A DNA stretch of 64,000 bases from Streptomyces atratus. Lineage in GTDB: Bacteria > Actinomycetota > Actinomycetes > Streptomycetales > Streptomycetaceae. The notes under the pieces were generated by a model that made no database searches, was not told where the DNA came from, and was given only the letters and a program-made list of their open reading frames with translations. Numbering within the stretch: position 1 is the first letter of the stretch; every line of letters starts with the position of its first letter. Below, piece after piece: positions 8,742-18,171 of the stretch. The position numbers and the translations under genes are program-made. The stretch spans positions 62,001 through 126,000 of the forward strand of contig NZ_BMRN01000004.1 of assembly GCF_014648655.1 (NCBI RefSeq), written 5' to 3'.

Positions 8742-11662
8742 GACTGCCTCCCCAGGGCGACCAGTTCGGCGAGATCGGCGTCGGACAGTTCGGTCAGAGC
8801 GGCCTCACCGGAGCCGACCACGGCGTCGGCGATCGCGCGCTTGGATTCGAGCAGCTTCGCCACCTTGTCCTCCACGGTCCCCTCCGCAAGGAGTTTGTGG
8901 ACCTGTACGGGCTTGTCCTGGCCGATGCGGTAGGCACGGTCGGTGGCCTGGTCCTCGACGGCCGGGTTCCACCAGCGGTCGTAGTGCACGACATGGGTGG
9001 CCCGGGTGAGGTTGAGGCCGGTGCCCGCGGCCTTCAGGGAGAGCAGGAACACCGGTACCTCGCCGCGTTGGAAGCGGTCCACCATCTCCTCGCGCGCGGT
9101 GACGGGGGTGCCGCCGTGCAGGAAGAGGGTGGGGACGCCTCGTTCCGCGAAGTGCTTCTCCAGTAGCGTCGCCATCTGCTTGTACTGGGTGAAGACCAGC
9201 ACCGACTCGCCCTCGGCGGTGAGGGTGTCGACCAGTTCGTCGAGCAGTGCCAGTTTGCCGGACCGGCCCTGCAGCGGTGTGGACTGGCGCAGGTACTGGG
9301 CGGGGTGGTTGCAGATCTGCTTCAGCGCGGTGAGGAGCTTCAGGATCAGGCCGCGGCGGGCGATGCCCTCGGCTTCGGCGATCTTTGCCATGGTTTCGCG
9401 GACCACCGCCTCGTACAGGCTTGCCTGTTCGGCGGTCAGCGGTACGACACGGTCGGTTTCGGTCTTGGCGGGCAGTTCGGGCGCGATGCCCGGGTCGGAC
9501 TTCCTGCGGCGCAGCAGGAACGGGCGGACGAGACGGGACAGCCGTTCGGCGGCCTGCGGGTCCTCGCCCGACTCGATCGCTCGGGCGTGGCGGTCGCGGA
9601 AGACGGTGAGCGGGCCGAGGAGTCCGGGGGTGGTCCAGTCGAGGAGCGCCCACAGTTCGGAGAGGTTGTTCTCCACGGGGGTGCCGGTGAGGGCGACGCG
9701 GGCGCGGGCGGGCAGGGCGCGCAGCTCGCGGGCGGTGACGGCGTAGGGATTCTTGACGTGCTGGGCCTCGTCGGCGGCGATGAGCGACCAGGCGTTCTCG
9801 GCGAGGGTCTCCCGGTCGCGGCGCAGCACTCCGTAGGTGACCAGGACGATCTCGTCCCCGGCCAGGTCCTTCAGGTGGCGGTCGCCGCCGTGGTAGCGGC
9901 GCACGGGGGTGGACGGTGCGAACCTGGCTGCCTCGCGCTGCCAGTTGCCGAGCAGTGAGGCGGGGCAGACGACGAGCGTGGGGCCCGCGGTGACGCCGTC
10001 GGTCTGGCGGTGCAGGTGCAGAGCGAGCAGGGTGATGGTCTTGCCCAGGCCCATGTCGTCGGCGAGACAGCCGCCGAGACCGAGCTCGCACATCTCGGCC
10101 AGCCAGGCGAGGCCCCGTTTCTGGTAGTCGCGCAGCGTGGCCTTCAGAGCGGCGGGCTGCGGGGCGGGGGCGCGGGATTCGGGGTCGCGGATACGGGCGA
10201 CGAGGTTGCCGAGTGCTCCCACCGCCGCGCAGCGAAGAGCCTCCCCGTCCCGCTCCACCTCGCCGGTCAGCGCGGCGCCCAGTGCCTCCATGGGGGTGAG
10301 CGGCTGCATCCGGCGGCGCCTGGCGCGGGCCACCAGCTTCGGGTCGGCGACCACCCACTGGTCGCGCAGCCGGACGAGGGGGCGGCGAGCCTCGGCGAGG
10401 GCGTCCATCTCGGCCTCGGTGAGCGGGTCGCCGCTGAGCGAGAGCTGCCAGCGGAAGTCGAGGAGCGTGTCGGCGTCGAGCATGCCGGCCGCGCTGGAGC
10501 CAGGCGCGGTGCGTTGCCCGATTTCCGCGGTCGCGGTGAGTGCCTTGACCAGCTCGCGTGGCCAGTGCACGTCGATACCGGCGGCGCGCAGGGTGTCGGT
10601 GGCGTCGCCCAGCAGGTCGAGGGCCTCGTCGTCGGTCAGCCGCAGCTGGTCCGGAGCGGCGTCCTTCAACAGCCGGTCGAGCGGTGGCCAGGCGCGGGCG
10701 CCGCGGCGTAGTGCGAGCAGCGTCTCGGTCTCGGCGCGCGGGCCGAGCAGCCGCTCCACTTCGGCCGGTTCGCTCCACAGCCGTGCGGCCTCCACGACGA
10801 GCGCCGGATCCGCCGCGGTGTGCAGCTGGAGGACGGCCCGGAACTGCCGACGTCGCCCCTCGGGTACGTCGACCCGCAGCGAGACCCTGACGTCGGCGGT
10901 GAACGCGGCAGTGGTCTCCTCGGCCCACTCGCGCAGGGCGGGCACGGCACGCGTCTCGCGCCAGGCGTACGGCAGGGCTCCCATGGCGAGCGCAGCGGCC
11001 GGGGTACGGACCAGTTCGTCGGCGACCGCGTCGCAGAACTGGCGTACCAGTGCGGCCGGTTCCGTGATCCGCAGTGGTGTGGGCCCAGGCTCGGGCAGGC
11101 AGTGGGCGTGGGGCGGGAAGGCGGCGGCGAGGGCGTCCAGAGTCTGCCGCTGGGCGGCGGTGAAGGGGCCCGCCTTCCAGGTGTCGTAGCCGGCGTCGGT
11201 GAGGGCCGGGTGGAGGCGGCCGTCGGCGAGCAGTCGCAGCGCCAAGCGGGCGGCGGATTGCCAGGCGGCGGCGGACGGGTGCGGCGGCTGTGCCCCGGAC
11301 AGCGCGGCGACAGCGAGGGCGACGGGCAGTGCGTAGCCCTCCACCTTGCGCCGTCTGACCGAGCGGCCGTGCGGCAGCACGAGCTCCGCCGCCTCGGGCT
11401 CGACGACCGCGGGTGCCATGCTCTCGGCAGTGGCTGCCCCTGCGGGCTGCCAGAGCAGCAATCGGCCGAGGCGGGCGGGCTCGCCGGGCAGGAACACCGC
11501 CGCCCAGCCGTCGTTGAGCCGACTCCGCGCCCAGGCAGCCGACTCCGGTGCGGCCCATCGCGGCACGCTCCTCGTGCCTGTGCTCTGCTCCCGTACGAGG
11601 ACTCGTGCCACTCTCTTTCGCCTCACCGTCGTCCAGGCGGTCTTCACCGCTCCTTCGTCCAC
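8738..11662 (-). CDS. SNF2-family DEAD/DEAH-box helicase
   Basis: 974 residues from GTG 11662. The N-terminal half (about 1-480) is the bacterial SNF2 accessory region (DUF3670-like). The motor begins with LKATLRDYQKRGLAWLAEM; Walker A is DDMGLGKTITLL, the DExx box is IADEAQHVKNP, motif III ALTGTPVENNLSELW. The second RecA lobe ends with KAAGTGLNLTRATHVVHYDR, WWNPAVEDQATDRAYRIGQ. An ATP-driven DNA translocase. It ends 4 nt inside the SWIM gene and begins 21 nt after the pRiA4b-ORF3-domain gene, so the three form an operon. A later start is possible because the ribosome-binding site is weak. Confidence 0.9.
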   Translation of the reverse strand: MDEGAVKTAWTTVRRKRVARVLVREQSTGTRSVPRWAAPESAAWARSRLNDGWAAVFLPGEPARLGRLLLWQPAGAATAESMAPAVVEPEAAELVLPHGRSVRRRKVEGYALPVALAVAALSGAQPPHPSAAAWQSAARLALRLLADGRLHPALTDAGYDTWKAGPFTAAQRQTLDALAAAFPPHAHCLPEPGPTPLRITEPAALVRQFCDAVADELVRTPAAALAMGALPYAWRETRAVPALREWAEETTAAFTADVRVSLRVDVPEGRRRQFRAVLQLHTAADPALVVEAARLWSEPAEVERLLGPRAETETLLALRRGARAWPPLDRLLKDAAPDQLRLTDDEALDLLGDATDTLRAAGIDVHWPRELVKALTATAEIGQRTAPGSSAAGMLDADTLLDFRWQLSLSGDPLTEAEMDALAEARRPLVRLRDQWVVADPKLVARARRRRMQPLTPMEALGAALTGEVERDGEALRCAAVGALGNLVARIRDPESRAPAPQPAALKATLRDYQKRGLAWLAEMCELGLGGCLADDMGLGKTITLLALHLHRQTDGVTAGPTLVVCPASLLGNWQREAARFAPSTPVRRYHGGDRHLKDLAGDEIVLVTYGVLRRDRETLAENAWSLIAADEAQHVKNPYAVTARELRALPARARVALTGTPVENNLSELWALLDWTTPGLLGPLTVFRDRHARAIESGEDPQAAERLSRLVRPFLLRRRKSDPGIAPELPAKTETDRVVPLTAEQASLYEAVVRETMAKIAEAEGIARRGLILKLLTALKQICNHPAQYLRQSTPLQGRSGKLALLDELVDTLTAEGESVLVFTQYKQMATLLEKHFAERGVPTLFLHGGTPVTAREEMVDRFQRGEVPVFLLSLKAAGTGLNLTRATHVVHYDRWWNPAVEDQATDRAYRIGQDKPVQVHKLLAEGTVEDKVAKLLESKRAIADAVVGSGEAALTELSDADLAELVALGRQS

Positions 11663-11683
11663 CAGCAGGTTCCGACCCTGCTG

Positions 11684-13927
11684 TCACCTGCGGGAGTGGG
11701 CCTTGTTCGCTGCGGTACGCATGCGTTTGGCCAGCCGCTTGTCGACGCCGCGCAGGCCCTCACCCAGTTCGGCGAGCACCAGGGGGGTGGCTGGGTGCTG
11801 CACTCGCCACAGCTCGTCCACCCGCTGTTCGAGCGCCTCCGGCGCCGTGTTCCAGTTCTCCAGGAAGCCCTGGGTCAGCTCCTCGCTCTCCTGAGCACTG
11901 GCGAGGATCGACAGTCCGTCGACGAGCAGCCACAATCCGGCCTCCTCCGCCCGCGCCGGGTCCATGTGTGCTTCTGCCCCAGGGTGTGCGCCCAGGGTCG
12001 CGGTGGCCACCTGGCGGCATCCCTCGATGTCGGAGTCCGCTGCCTTGCGCAGCACGCGCCGTGCCCGGGGGTCGTGGAGGTCGGCCAGCACCAGTTGGGC
12101 CACGGCACGCTTCGCCGCTGCCTCGGAGCCGTCTCCCGCGCATGCGTCGAGCAGCCCTACCGCGGCATCCGCCGCCGTACGGTGTGCCAGCCACCCTTCG
12201 ACCTCCCGGCGCATCTCCTCGGGGGAGTAGCCCAGGAGCCCCTGGAGCAGAGCGCCGGCGTCGGCTTCGGCGTACTCACCGAGCAGGGGCGCGGGCACAC
12301 CGCACTCCATCAGATAGGCGCGGAGCCCGTAGCGGCCGAGCTGGGTGAGCCGCATGCGGTGCCCGCGCTTGTCGTCCCACGACCGATCCGACGCCGCCGC
12401 CGAGGTTCCTGAACCGCCGCCCAGCTCCTGTCCGACCATGGAGTTCAGGAGTGTGCGCAGATTCTCCTCGGCCGAATCGCCGCCGTCACCGGGCTCGTAG
12501 TCCACCGCACCCAGCAGGGCGAGCCTTTCCCCGAGCTCGCTGAAGGACGCCGCGAACAGCGCCTGGAAGAGATCGAACTCCGGCCCGTTCTCGCCCACCT
12601 CGCGGGCCTTCGCACGCAGGTCGTCGACATCCACCCAGGCGTCGTCCGGGGCGTCGTACAGCAGGCCGACCAGTGAGTCGGCGATCTCGGCCGTCAGCTC
12701 GCCCAGTTCACCGTGCCACCCGTCCAGCACCCCCGTCTCACCGATCTCCTCCAGTAGATCGCCCATAGTGGCGGCCCAGAATTCCGGAAGGTCCTCACCG
12801 GTGAAGTCGGTTGCCGTGCCACCCCATGCGCGGCCCCCGCTGATCGTGATCAACCCGCCATCCACGGCGAGCCACCACGGATCATCGAGAACGGAAACGT
12901 CCTTGGCGCTGCGCAGCGATTTCAACGCACGAGCCCGCGCGACGGCATCGGCATACGGCGAGTCGTCGCCGGCCAGCTTCCACAGCCGGAGCTCCTCGAC
13001 AGCCTCACGGGCGAGCGCGGGCCGCAGCACCCGGCCGGCGGTGACCTGCCGTCCCTCGCGGCACCAGGCGGCGAGCCGCAGCGCCGCGTCGAAGAGCGGA
13101 ACACCCCGCACGGCAGCGACAAGGTCCTCCTGCGGTGCCAGGGTCACCGGGCGCAGCACAGGCATATCCTCGGCCGGTCCGTCGACTCCGGCATCGACCG
13201 CATCGCCCACCCCGCACTGCCCGCAGGTACACAACGCCACGTCCTCGGCGGTCAGCCGACGGACACCGCCGCGCCCGGCCCGATCACCGGCCGACGGCTT
13301 CGCACTGCCGGACACCGTGTCCGGCGTCAACCGGGCCAGCCGCGCGGTGATCCCGTCCCGGTCGAAGGCCGACGGCTCGTAACCGGCCGCCCGCAGTTCG
13401 GCAACGAGCTCACCGTACGGGCCATCCCCGGCCCCGTCCGGGGTGTCGAGGAACTCCAGCACCTCGGCCAGCCCCCACACGCCGCCGATGTCCTCGGCCG
13501 GTACATCGGCACGACGCCCGCCGACGCAGCGCACCGTCCGCTTCGCGCCGTCCGGGCGGGGCAGTGTCTTCTCCAGCGTGATCCCGTGCTCCCAGTCGTC
13601 GCCGAAGTCGTAGACGTAGCGCAGCCGTGCTCCCTCCTCGGCCAGCACGTCGCCGAGCGCGGTGGCGTCCTCGTCGCCGACCCCGCGGCCGAAGCCGAGA
13701 TCGATGTCGGTGAGTCGGGCCGTGTCGCCGTACCCCCGGCCGAACTCGTCGGTGAAGAGGTGCAGATGGCCACCGTGCCATCCGAAGGCGACCTGGATGG
13801 CGTCGTGCAGCGTCCCGAGTGACGTGTCGGACGGCAGCACAAGGCGCCGCCACAGGGGCGGTCTCGTACCGTGCAGCACGATCTTCAACTGGAGATCGGA
13901 CGGGGCTGTCTTCCCGTCTCGCCACAT
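11684..13927 (-). CDS. large protein with N-terminal pRiA4b ORF-3-like domain
   Basis: 747 residues from ATG 13927, six nt after GGGAG; an in-frame ATG at 13996 has no such site. Residues about 8-200 match the plasmid pRiA4b ORF-3 domain: LQLKIVLHGTRPPLWRRLVL, TLHDAIQVAFGWHGGHLH, YVYDFGDDWEHGITLE. The central section has a CTCGQCG cysteine cluster. The remaining 450 residues are acidic and helical and I do not recognise them. The pRiA4b domain occurs in IS-associated and stand-alone proteins with unknown biochemical activity. It lies first in the run with SNF2 and SWIM genes (21-nt gap), which suggests a shared function. Confidence 0.8.
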   Translation of the reverse strand: MWRDGKTAPSDLQLKIVLHGTRPPLWRRLVLPSDTSLGTLHDAIQVAFGWHGGHLHLFTDEFGRGYGDTARLTDIDLGFGRGVGDEDATALGDVLAEEGARLRYVYDFGDDWEHGITLEKTLPRPDGAKRTVRCVGGRRADVPAEDIGGVWGLAEVLEFLDTPDGAGDGPYGELVAELRAAGYEPSAFDRDGITARLARLTPDTVSGSAKPSAGDRAGRGGVRRLTAEDVALCTCGQCGVGDAVDAGVDGPAEDMPVLRPVTLAPQEDLVAAVRGVPLFDAALRLAAWCREGRQVTAGRVLRPALAREAVEELRLWKLAGDDSPYADAVARARALKSLRSAKDVSVLDDPWWLAVDGGLITISGGRAWGGTATDFTGEDLPEFWAATMGDLLEEIGETGVLDGWHGELGELTAEIADSLVGLLYDAPDDAWVDVDDLRAKAREVGENGPEFDLFQALFAASFSELGERLALLGAVDYEPGDGGDSAEENLRTLLNSMVGQELGGGSGTSAAASDRSWDDKRGHRMRLTQLGRYGLRAYLMECGVPAPLLGEYAEADAGALLQGLLGYSPEEMRREVEGWLAHRTAADAAVGLLDACAGDGSEAAAKRAVAQLVLADLHDPRARRVLRKAADSDIEGCRQVATATLGAHPGAEAHMDPARAEEAGLWLLVDGLSILASAQESEELTQGFLENWNTAPEALEQRVDELWRVQHPATPLVLAELGEGLRGVDKRLAKRMRTAANKAHSRR

Positions 13928-14255
13928 CTGCTGCTCCCACCGCTCCGGGGCCACTCGAACGGCCCCATCATGGCGCTGTCCGTGTGCCCGGCTCAAACCC
14001 GGTTGCGGCGGCTACCGTCCTTGGGCACACACGGCCCCGCCGTCGCGCGCAGTGGATATCCTGCGTCCTTGCGACCATTCGCGGGCAGCGCAGGCGCTCG
14101 GGAGCACATGGCCCTACCGGCCACGGCTGTCGCAGCCCTCAGCGTGTACAGACGCAGCGTGATGCCGGGTTTCGTAGCCCGTCCAGGTGACCGAGAGCTC
14201 TTGGAGCTGATCGGTCTCGTCGGCAGCTTGTAGATGCGGTCTCGTCCGGATTCGA
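13928..14255. other. non-coding stretch
   Basis: No supported gene, repeat or promoter found between the pRiA4b-domain gene and the broken SUKH-like gene. Confidence 0.4.
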
Positions 14256-14725
14256 TCAGTCGATGTCCGGATCATCGGACTCTTCGAGGGTTCGGGTCGC
14301 GAGGACGTCGGCCCACTCCACGGCCCAGGCGCGGAGAGCGGTGATGGTGGCGTCATCGAGCCCATAGGCGGCGAAGGCTTCGTCGTCGGTTCACTCGGCG
14401 CCCGTGAGGTTCGACTGCAGATCCTCGCGCTCGAAGCGCCCACGGGCATGGCGGCGGCCGAACTCCTCGAGCTCGGCAGTGGTCCAGCGGCGGGAGGCGA
14501 GGCCAGCATCTCCTGGCGCCCGACCGTAGCCTGAAACGTCGTCAGGTGTCCTGGCATCTCATAGGCACCGTCGTGCAGCAGCCACAGCGCTTTCAGCTCG
14601 TCCGGCAGGGGGCAGCCGACGACCTGCTCGGCACACGGTCCAACTGCTCGCAGGTCGTGGGCGGTCGGAGCCTCGCGCGCGACGTGGGGGCGTGCGCCTG
14701 CAACCACGTCTCTGTTCGGCCCCAC
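14256..14725 (-). pseudogene. SUKH (SMI1/KNR4)-like protein, frameshifted
   Basis: Two reading frames together resemble one small SUKH-type protein. The first, from about 14725, contains GCPLPDELKALWLLHDGAYE, typical of the SMI1/KNR4 fold. The reading then moves near 14500 to a second frame with TTAELEEFGRRHARGRFERE, an in-frame TGA at 14393-14391 (AE-stop-TDDEAF, where TGG would give Trp), then AYGLDDATITALRAWAVEW and a final stop at 14258-14256. So at least one frameshift and one nonsense change break the gene. SUKH proteins are often toxin immunity proteins or orphan regulators. No intact toxin is seen next to it. Confidence 0.55.
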
Positions 14726-15001
14726 GCCGCTGTCACGGCAGTCCCACCGGCCAGGAAAGATGGCCGCGGCATCTGCGGCGGGCCTTCAGCCCGAGGTAAT
14801 GCGAACGACCCCCTGGCTTCACCTCACGCGAACGTGTGAAACCATCACGCCCCGTAAAAGCCGCCCACCCCCGTAACAACGGGCGAAGAACCGTTCCGCA
14901 CCTCAACTCCAGCCTTGAACGGCCACCCAATCCCATCCTCAGCGCATGCCACCGTGTCCGCTGGGCGCCACCACGCCCACCCCACCGACCCGAAGCGAGG
15001 C

Positions 15002-15310
15002 ATGGTGAAGAAGTCCATCGCGTGCTGGACCGCAGCAGCGGCATGCGCTCTGCTCGCCCTCACCGGAACCGCCGAAGCCTCCGATGCCACCATGGCCAAG
15101 CCCAAGACGTGGTACTCCACCGCCGTCTGTGGTGTCGAGAAGATCGGAAGCGGCGACCACGGCAAGAAGCAGCTCAAGGGCACCGGAAAGGGAAAGAGCA
15201 AGTCGGAGGCCGAAAAGAGCGCCCAGCGAGATGTACAAGCCCAGATCAGCAAGAAGTACGGAAAGGGGCACCGGGCGCACCACTGCACCTTCCGCAGCTC
15301 CAGGCGGTAG
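15002..15310 (+). CDS. small secreted basic protein of unknown function
   Basis: 102 residues. A classical Sec signal peptide: KK, then a hydrophobic AAAACALLALTG core and an AEA cleavage motif, leaving a mature protein of about 76 residues. The mature part is Lys/Gly/Ser-rich (GKKQLKGTGKGKSKSEAEKS) with two cysteines (AVCGVEK and HHCTF) that could form one disulphide. The ATG at 15002 is very close to GCGAGG (14995-15000); the GTG at 15005 is a slightly better spaced alternative. No family recognised. The ankyrin-repeat gene follows after 21 nt. Confidence 0.6.
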   Translation: MVKKSIACWTAAAACALLALTGTAEASDATMAKPKTWYSTAVCGVEKIGSGDHGKKQLKGTGKGKSKSEAEKSAQRDVQAQISKKYGKGHRAHHCTFRSSRR

Positions 15311-15331
15311 GCCCCGCGTCCGTGGAGACAC

Positions 15332-15751
15332 GTGAACAACAGAAAGCGTAAGAAGCTGCCGAAGCGGCTTGCCGCGGCTGCCGGTGACGGACACGTCGGA
15401 CTTCTCCAGCGACTCCTCGCCCAAGGGGCCGATCCCGACACCCGCGACCCTGACGGAGCCACACCGCTCTACCTTGCCGCCGCCCAAGGTGAAAACCGCT
15501 GCGCCGAGCTGCTCCTGGCGGCCGGGGCCTTGCCCAACGCCGAATCCCGGGGATGGCGCAGCGGACTACCACTCGCCGCAGCCGCTACCAAAGCGAACCT
15601 GCCCCTTGTCGAGCTGCTGCTACGTCATGGAGCCGACCCGCACCTTCGGGAGTCGGGGGGCGGCTCGGCGCTCGACTGGGCACAGGGCTGGAGCGACGAC
15701 ACCGAGGAGCGGCAAGCTGTCCTGGACCGGCTGCGCAACCTCACCGCTTGA
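15332..15751 (+). CDS. ankyrin-repeat protein
   Basis: 139 residues from GTG 15332, with GGAG 5 nt upstream. Three ankyrin units are visible: DGHVGLLQRLLAQGADPDTR, DGATPLYLAAAQG...CAELLLAAGALPNAE and GLPLAAAATKANLPLVELLL followed by RHGADPHLRE. Ankyrin repeats mediate protein-protein contact. The partner is unknown; the small secreted protein just upstream is a candidate by proximity only. No signal peptide. Confidence 0.8.
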   Translation: MNNRKRKKLPKRLAAAAGDGHVGLLQRLLAQGADPDTRDPDGATPLYLAAAQGENRCAELLLAAGALPNAESRGWRSGLPLAAAATKANLPLVELLLRHGADPHLRESGGGSALDWAQGWSDDTEERQAVLDRLRNLTA

Positions 15752-15884
15752 ACCGTCCCCACCGCACGGCCGGCACCTCCGGTTTGCCGAGTGCTGCTGG
15801 GGGTGCCCCTATTTGTTTCGTCAACCCCGGCTGGGATTGGTAGCTGCTGGCGCTGTAAGCAGCCCCGCTGGCAGCGCATCGGTC

Positions 15885-16857
15885 GGGCGGCCCGTACCGG
15901 GGACGCCGCCCAGTACACCGTCGACCTCCGTGGCTCCGACATCGGGCCTGATCAGCTCGACAGCCCCTCCTGCTCGCCGTGCTCCCCCTCTGGTGGGCGA
16001 CTTCGTTCGCCCGGGCCGAAGAAGGCATGCCGTTCTGGATGTTCGCCGCCGTCACCGGGTTCGGCAGTGTCTCCATCGTGCTCATGGCTGCCGACGATCG
16101 GGCCACCACGGTCTCCGACCCGGCCGGTGCCGTCACGGTGGAGGCGATCCGCTTCCTGGAAGCGCTGCTCATCCCGGCCCGGCGCGGTACGCAGGACCCC
16201 GCGCTCGATGCCCACGGCAAGCAGTTCCGGCGCCTCTGCAACGTTCTGCGCGCCCATGCCCGGCACGGAACCCGCACGATGCCGCCCGCTGTTCGCGAGA
16301 GCGTGCGGGAAACCACGGAACGCCTGATCGCGGCACTCGCCGATGGCAACCAGCGCTACCTCCTCGGTGAGGGAGCGGACCGTTCCGCCGCCGAGCGTGA
16401 CCTGTCCCGGCTCGTCGCCGACGTACTCCGGCACAGCTGCCGCGCCCGTGCCCGGCGGGACAGCCTGGTCATCGTCGACCCCCGGCTCCTCGCGAACGCC
16501 CCGGAACGCGAAGGGGCGGGTTCCCCGACCGAGCCGCTGAGGAGCCGGTTGCTGGCCGGTGCGGGCAGGATCGCGGTGGCCGCGGGGCTTCTCGCCGGGG
16601 CGTTCCTGCTCCCGGGTGGGGGAGAAGTATCGGGCCTGCTGGCGGCTGCGGGCCTGGCCGGTGTCGCCACGACCTGCACACCCCTTCGCGAATTCCTGAA
16701 CCGGGGCGGAGAGCTTCTCACCGGCCGTTCGTCCACCGCCGGGGAACCCGAGGCGGCGGGTGATGAGCCGAGTCGATCGGCACCGTCCCCCTCCCCGCCT
16801 TGCCCCCACTGCGCTGATCGTTCAGCCGTCACCGCGGGATCACGGCCGGTAGGGTGA
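15885..16857 (+). pseudogene. membrane-associated hypothetical protein, N-terminus probably frameshifted
   Basis: The open frame from GTG 15979 to 16857 (292 residues) starts in the middle of a membrane segment (LPLWWATSFARAEEGMPFW) with no ribosome-binding site. Just upstream, another frame reads TGDAAQYTVDLRGSDIGPDQ then LDSP, and continuing it into the downstream frame through PLLLAVLPLWW needs a one-base shift at about 15962-15968. I infer an older gene starting at about 15885 with a frameshift. The rest has a helical central domain, a second membrane hairpin (about 195-235) and a Pro/Ser-rich tail ending in CPHC. Function unknown. It ends 58 nt before the DUF262 gene. Confidence 0.4.
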
Positions 16858-16915
16858 GGAGGCCAGGACGGACAGAGCGACCCGGCACGACACGAGGGCG
16901 AGGGCGACGGACGAC

Positions 16916-18169
16916 ATGGCCGCGCTGGAGGACAGCAGCCAGGGGCGCACACGGGACCGGCGGTCGGTCTATGAGCGGTACCAGGAGACGCCGGGGGAGT
17001 ACCTCGTCACCCTGGACGAGCTCTTCGGCCGGGAGACCGCTTCCGACGGGCAGCCCACCGACGTCGAGCGGGAAGTCACCGATGAGGGCGTCGACCAGAT
17101 CACCTCGCCCTTCGACCCCGAGCACATCGACATCGAGACCCGCACGACCACGGTCGACCTGCTGATCTCCCGGCTCCGCAACGAGATGATCGACCTCGCG
17201 CCCGACTTCCAGCGCCGGGCCGGCATCTGGACGGATGAGAAGCAGAGCCGTCTGATCGAGTCGCTGCTTCTGCGCATTCCCATCCCGTCCTTCTACGCCG
17301 CCGAGCAGAAGGATGGCAGCTGGGCCATCGTGGATGGTATTCAGCGCCTGACCTCTATCGCTCGCTTCTTCGACGCCGAGACGGTGGATGCCGCTCCGTT
17401 GAAGTTGAAGGGCCTGGAGTACCTGCGCAACTTCGCGGGGGCGGGCTTCCACGACCTCTCCGGCAAGCTCCAGATCCGGTTGCGCGAGACCGAGGTCGTT
17501 GTCCATGTCATCCGGCGCGGCACCCCCGAGCCGGTCATGTTCAACGTCTTCGCCCGCATCAACACCGGCGGCGAACCCCTCACCCGACAGGAGATCCGGC
17601 ACGCGCTGATCCCGGGCCGCTCCAGGACCTTCCTCGCGGAGCTCGCCGAGTCCGAGGAGTTCCGCAGCGCCACCGGGTACAGCGTGGTCGGGGACCGGAT
17701 GGCCGACCGCGAGATGGTCCTTCGTTTCCTGGCTTTCCGGCTGACTCCTCCGGACGGATACCGCAACGGTGACTTCGACGGTTTCCTGGCGGATGCCATG
17801 CACCTCATCAACCGCTTCGGTCACGAGGACGAGGTGCGGCTGCGGAACGATTTCACCAGCGCCATGACCGTGGCCCAGGCGATCTTCGGCGTCCATGCCT
17901 TCCGCAAGTACCGCTCGGGCCAGCAGCGCAAGTCCCCCATCAACAAGGCCCTGTTCGAGACCATCGCGGTGAACCTGGCCGGGCTTGCCCCGTTCCAGCA
18001 CGACATGCTGAGGCAGCTGGACGCGCCGGAAGCCTTCGCGGACCTCATGGAGGACACGGAGTTCGAACGGTCCATCTCCGTGGCCACCGGCGACCCCAAG
18101 AAGGTACGGAAGCGGTTCGAAGCCGTGCAGGAACTCTTCGAAGACCTCCTCGAACACGGAGACGCCTGA
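16916..18169 (+). CDS. DUF262 (GmrSD N-terminal-like) protein
   Basis: 417 residues from ATG 16916. The DUF262 core is clear: APDFQRRAGIWTDEKQSRLI (95-114), LLLRIPIPSFYA (117-128) and the ParB/sulfiredoxin-like IVDGIQRLTSI (138-148). NTGGEPLTRQEIRHAL matches the conserved helix after the core. DUF262 binds nucleotide (GTP or similar) in GmrSD-type anti-phage proteins, but the C-terminal DUF1524 HNH nuclease that GmrSD carries is not visible here, so a nuclease, if any, must come from a partner. The ATPase gene starts 2 nt after its stop, so the two are co-translated. It heads a three-gene operon of defence-like composition. Confidence 0.88.
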   Translation: MAALEDSSQGRTRDRRSVYERYQETPGEYLVTLDELFGRETASDGQPTDVEREVTDEGVDQITSPFDPEHIDIETRTTTVDLLISRLRNEMIDLAPDFQRRAGIWTDEKQSRLIESLLLRIPIPSFYAAEQKDGSWAIVDGIQRLTSIARFFDAETVDAAPLKLKGLEYLRNFAGAGFHDLSGKLQIRLRETEVVVHVIRRGTPEPVMFNVFARINTGGEPLTRQEIRHALIPGRSRTFLAELAESEEFRSATGYSVVGDRMADREMVLRFLAFRLTPPDGYRNGDFDGFLADAMHLINRFGHEDEVRLRNDFTSAMTVAQAIFGVHAFRKYRSGQQRKSPINKALFETIAVNLAGLAPFQHDMLRQLDAPEAFADLMEDTEFERSISVATGDPKKVRKRFEAVQELFEDLLEHGDA

Positions 18170-18171
18170 CA

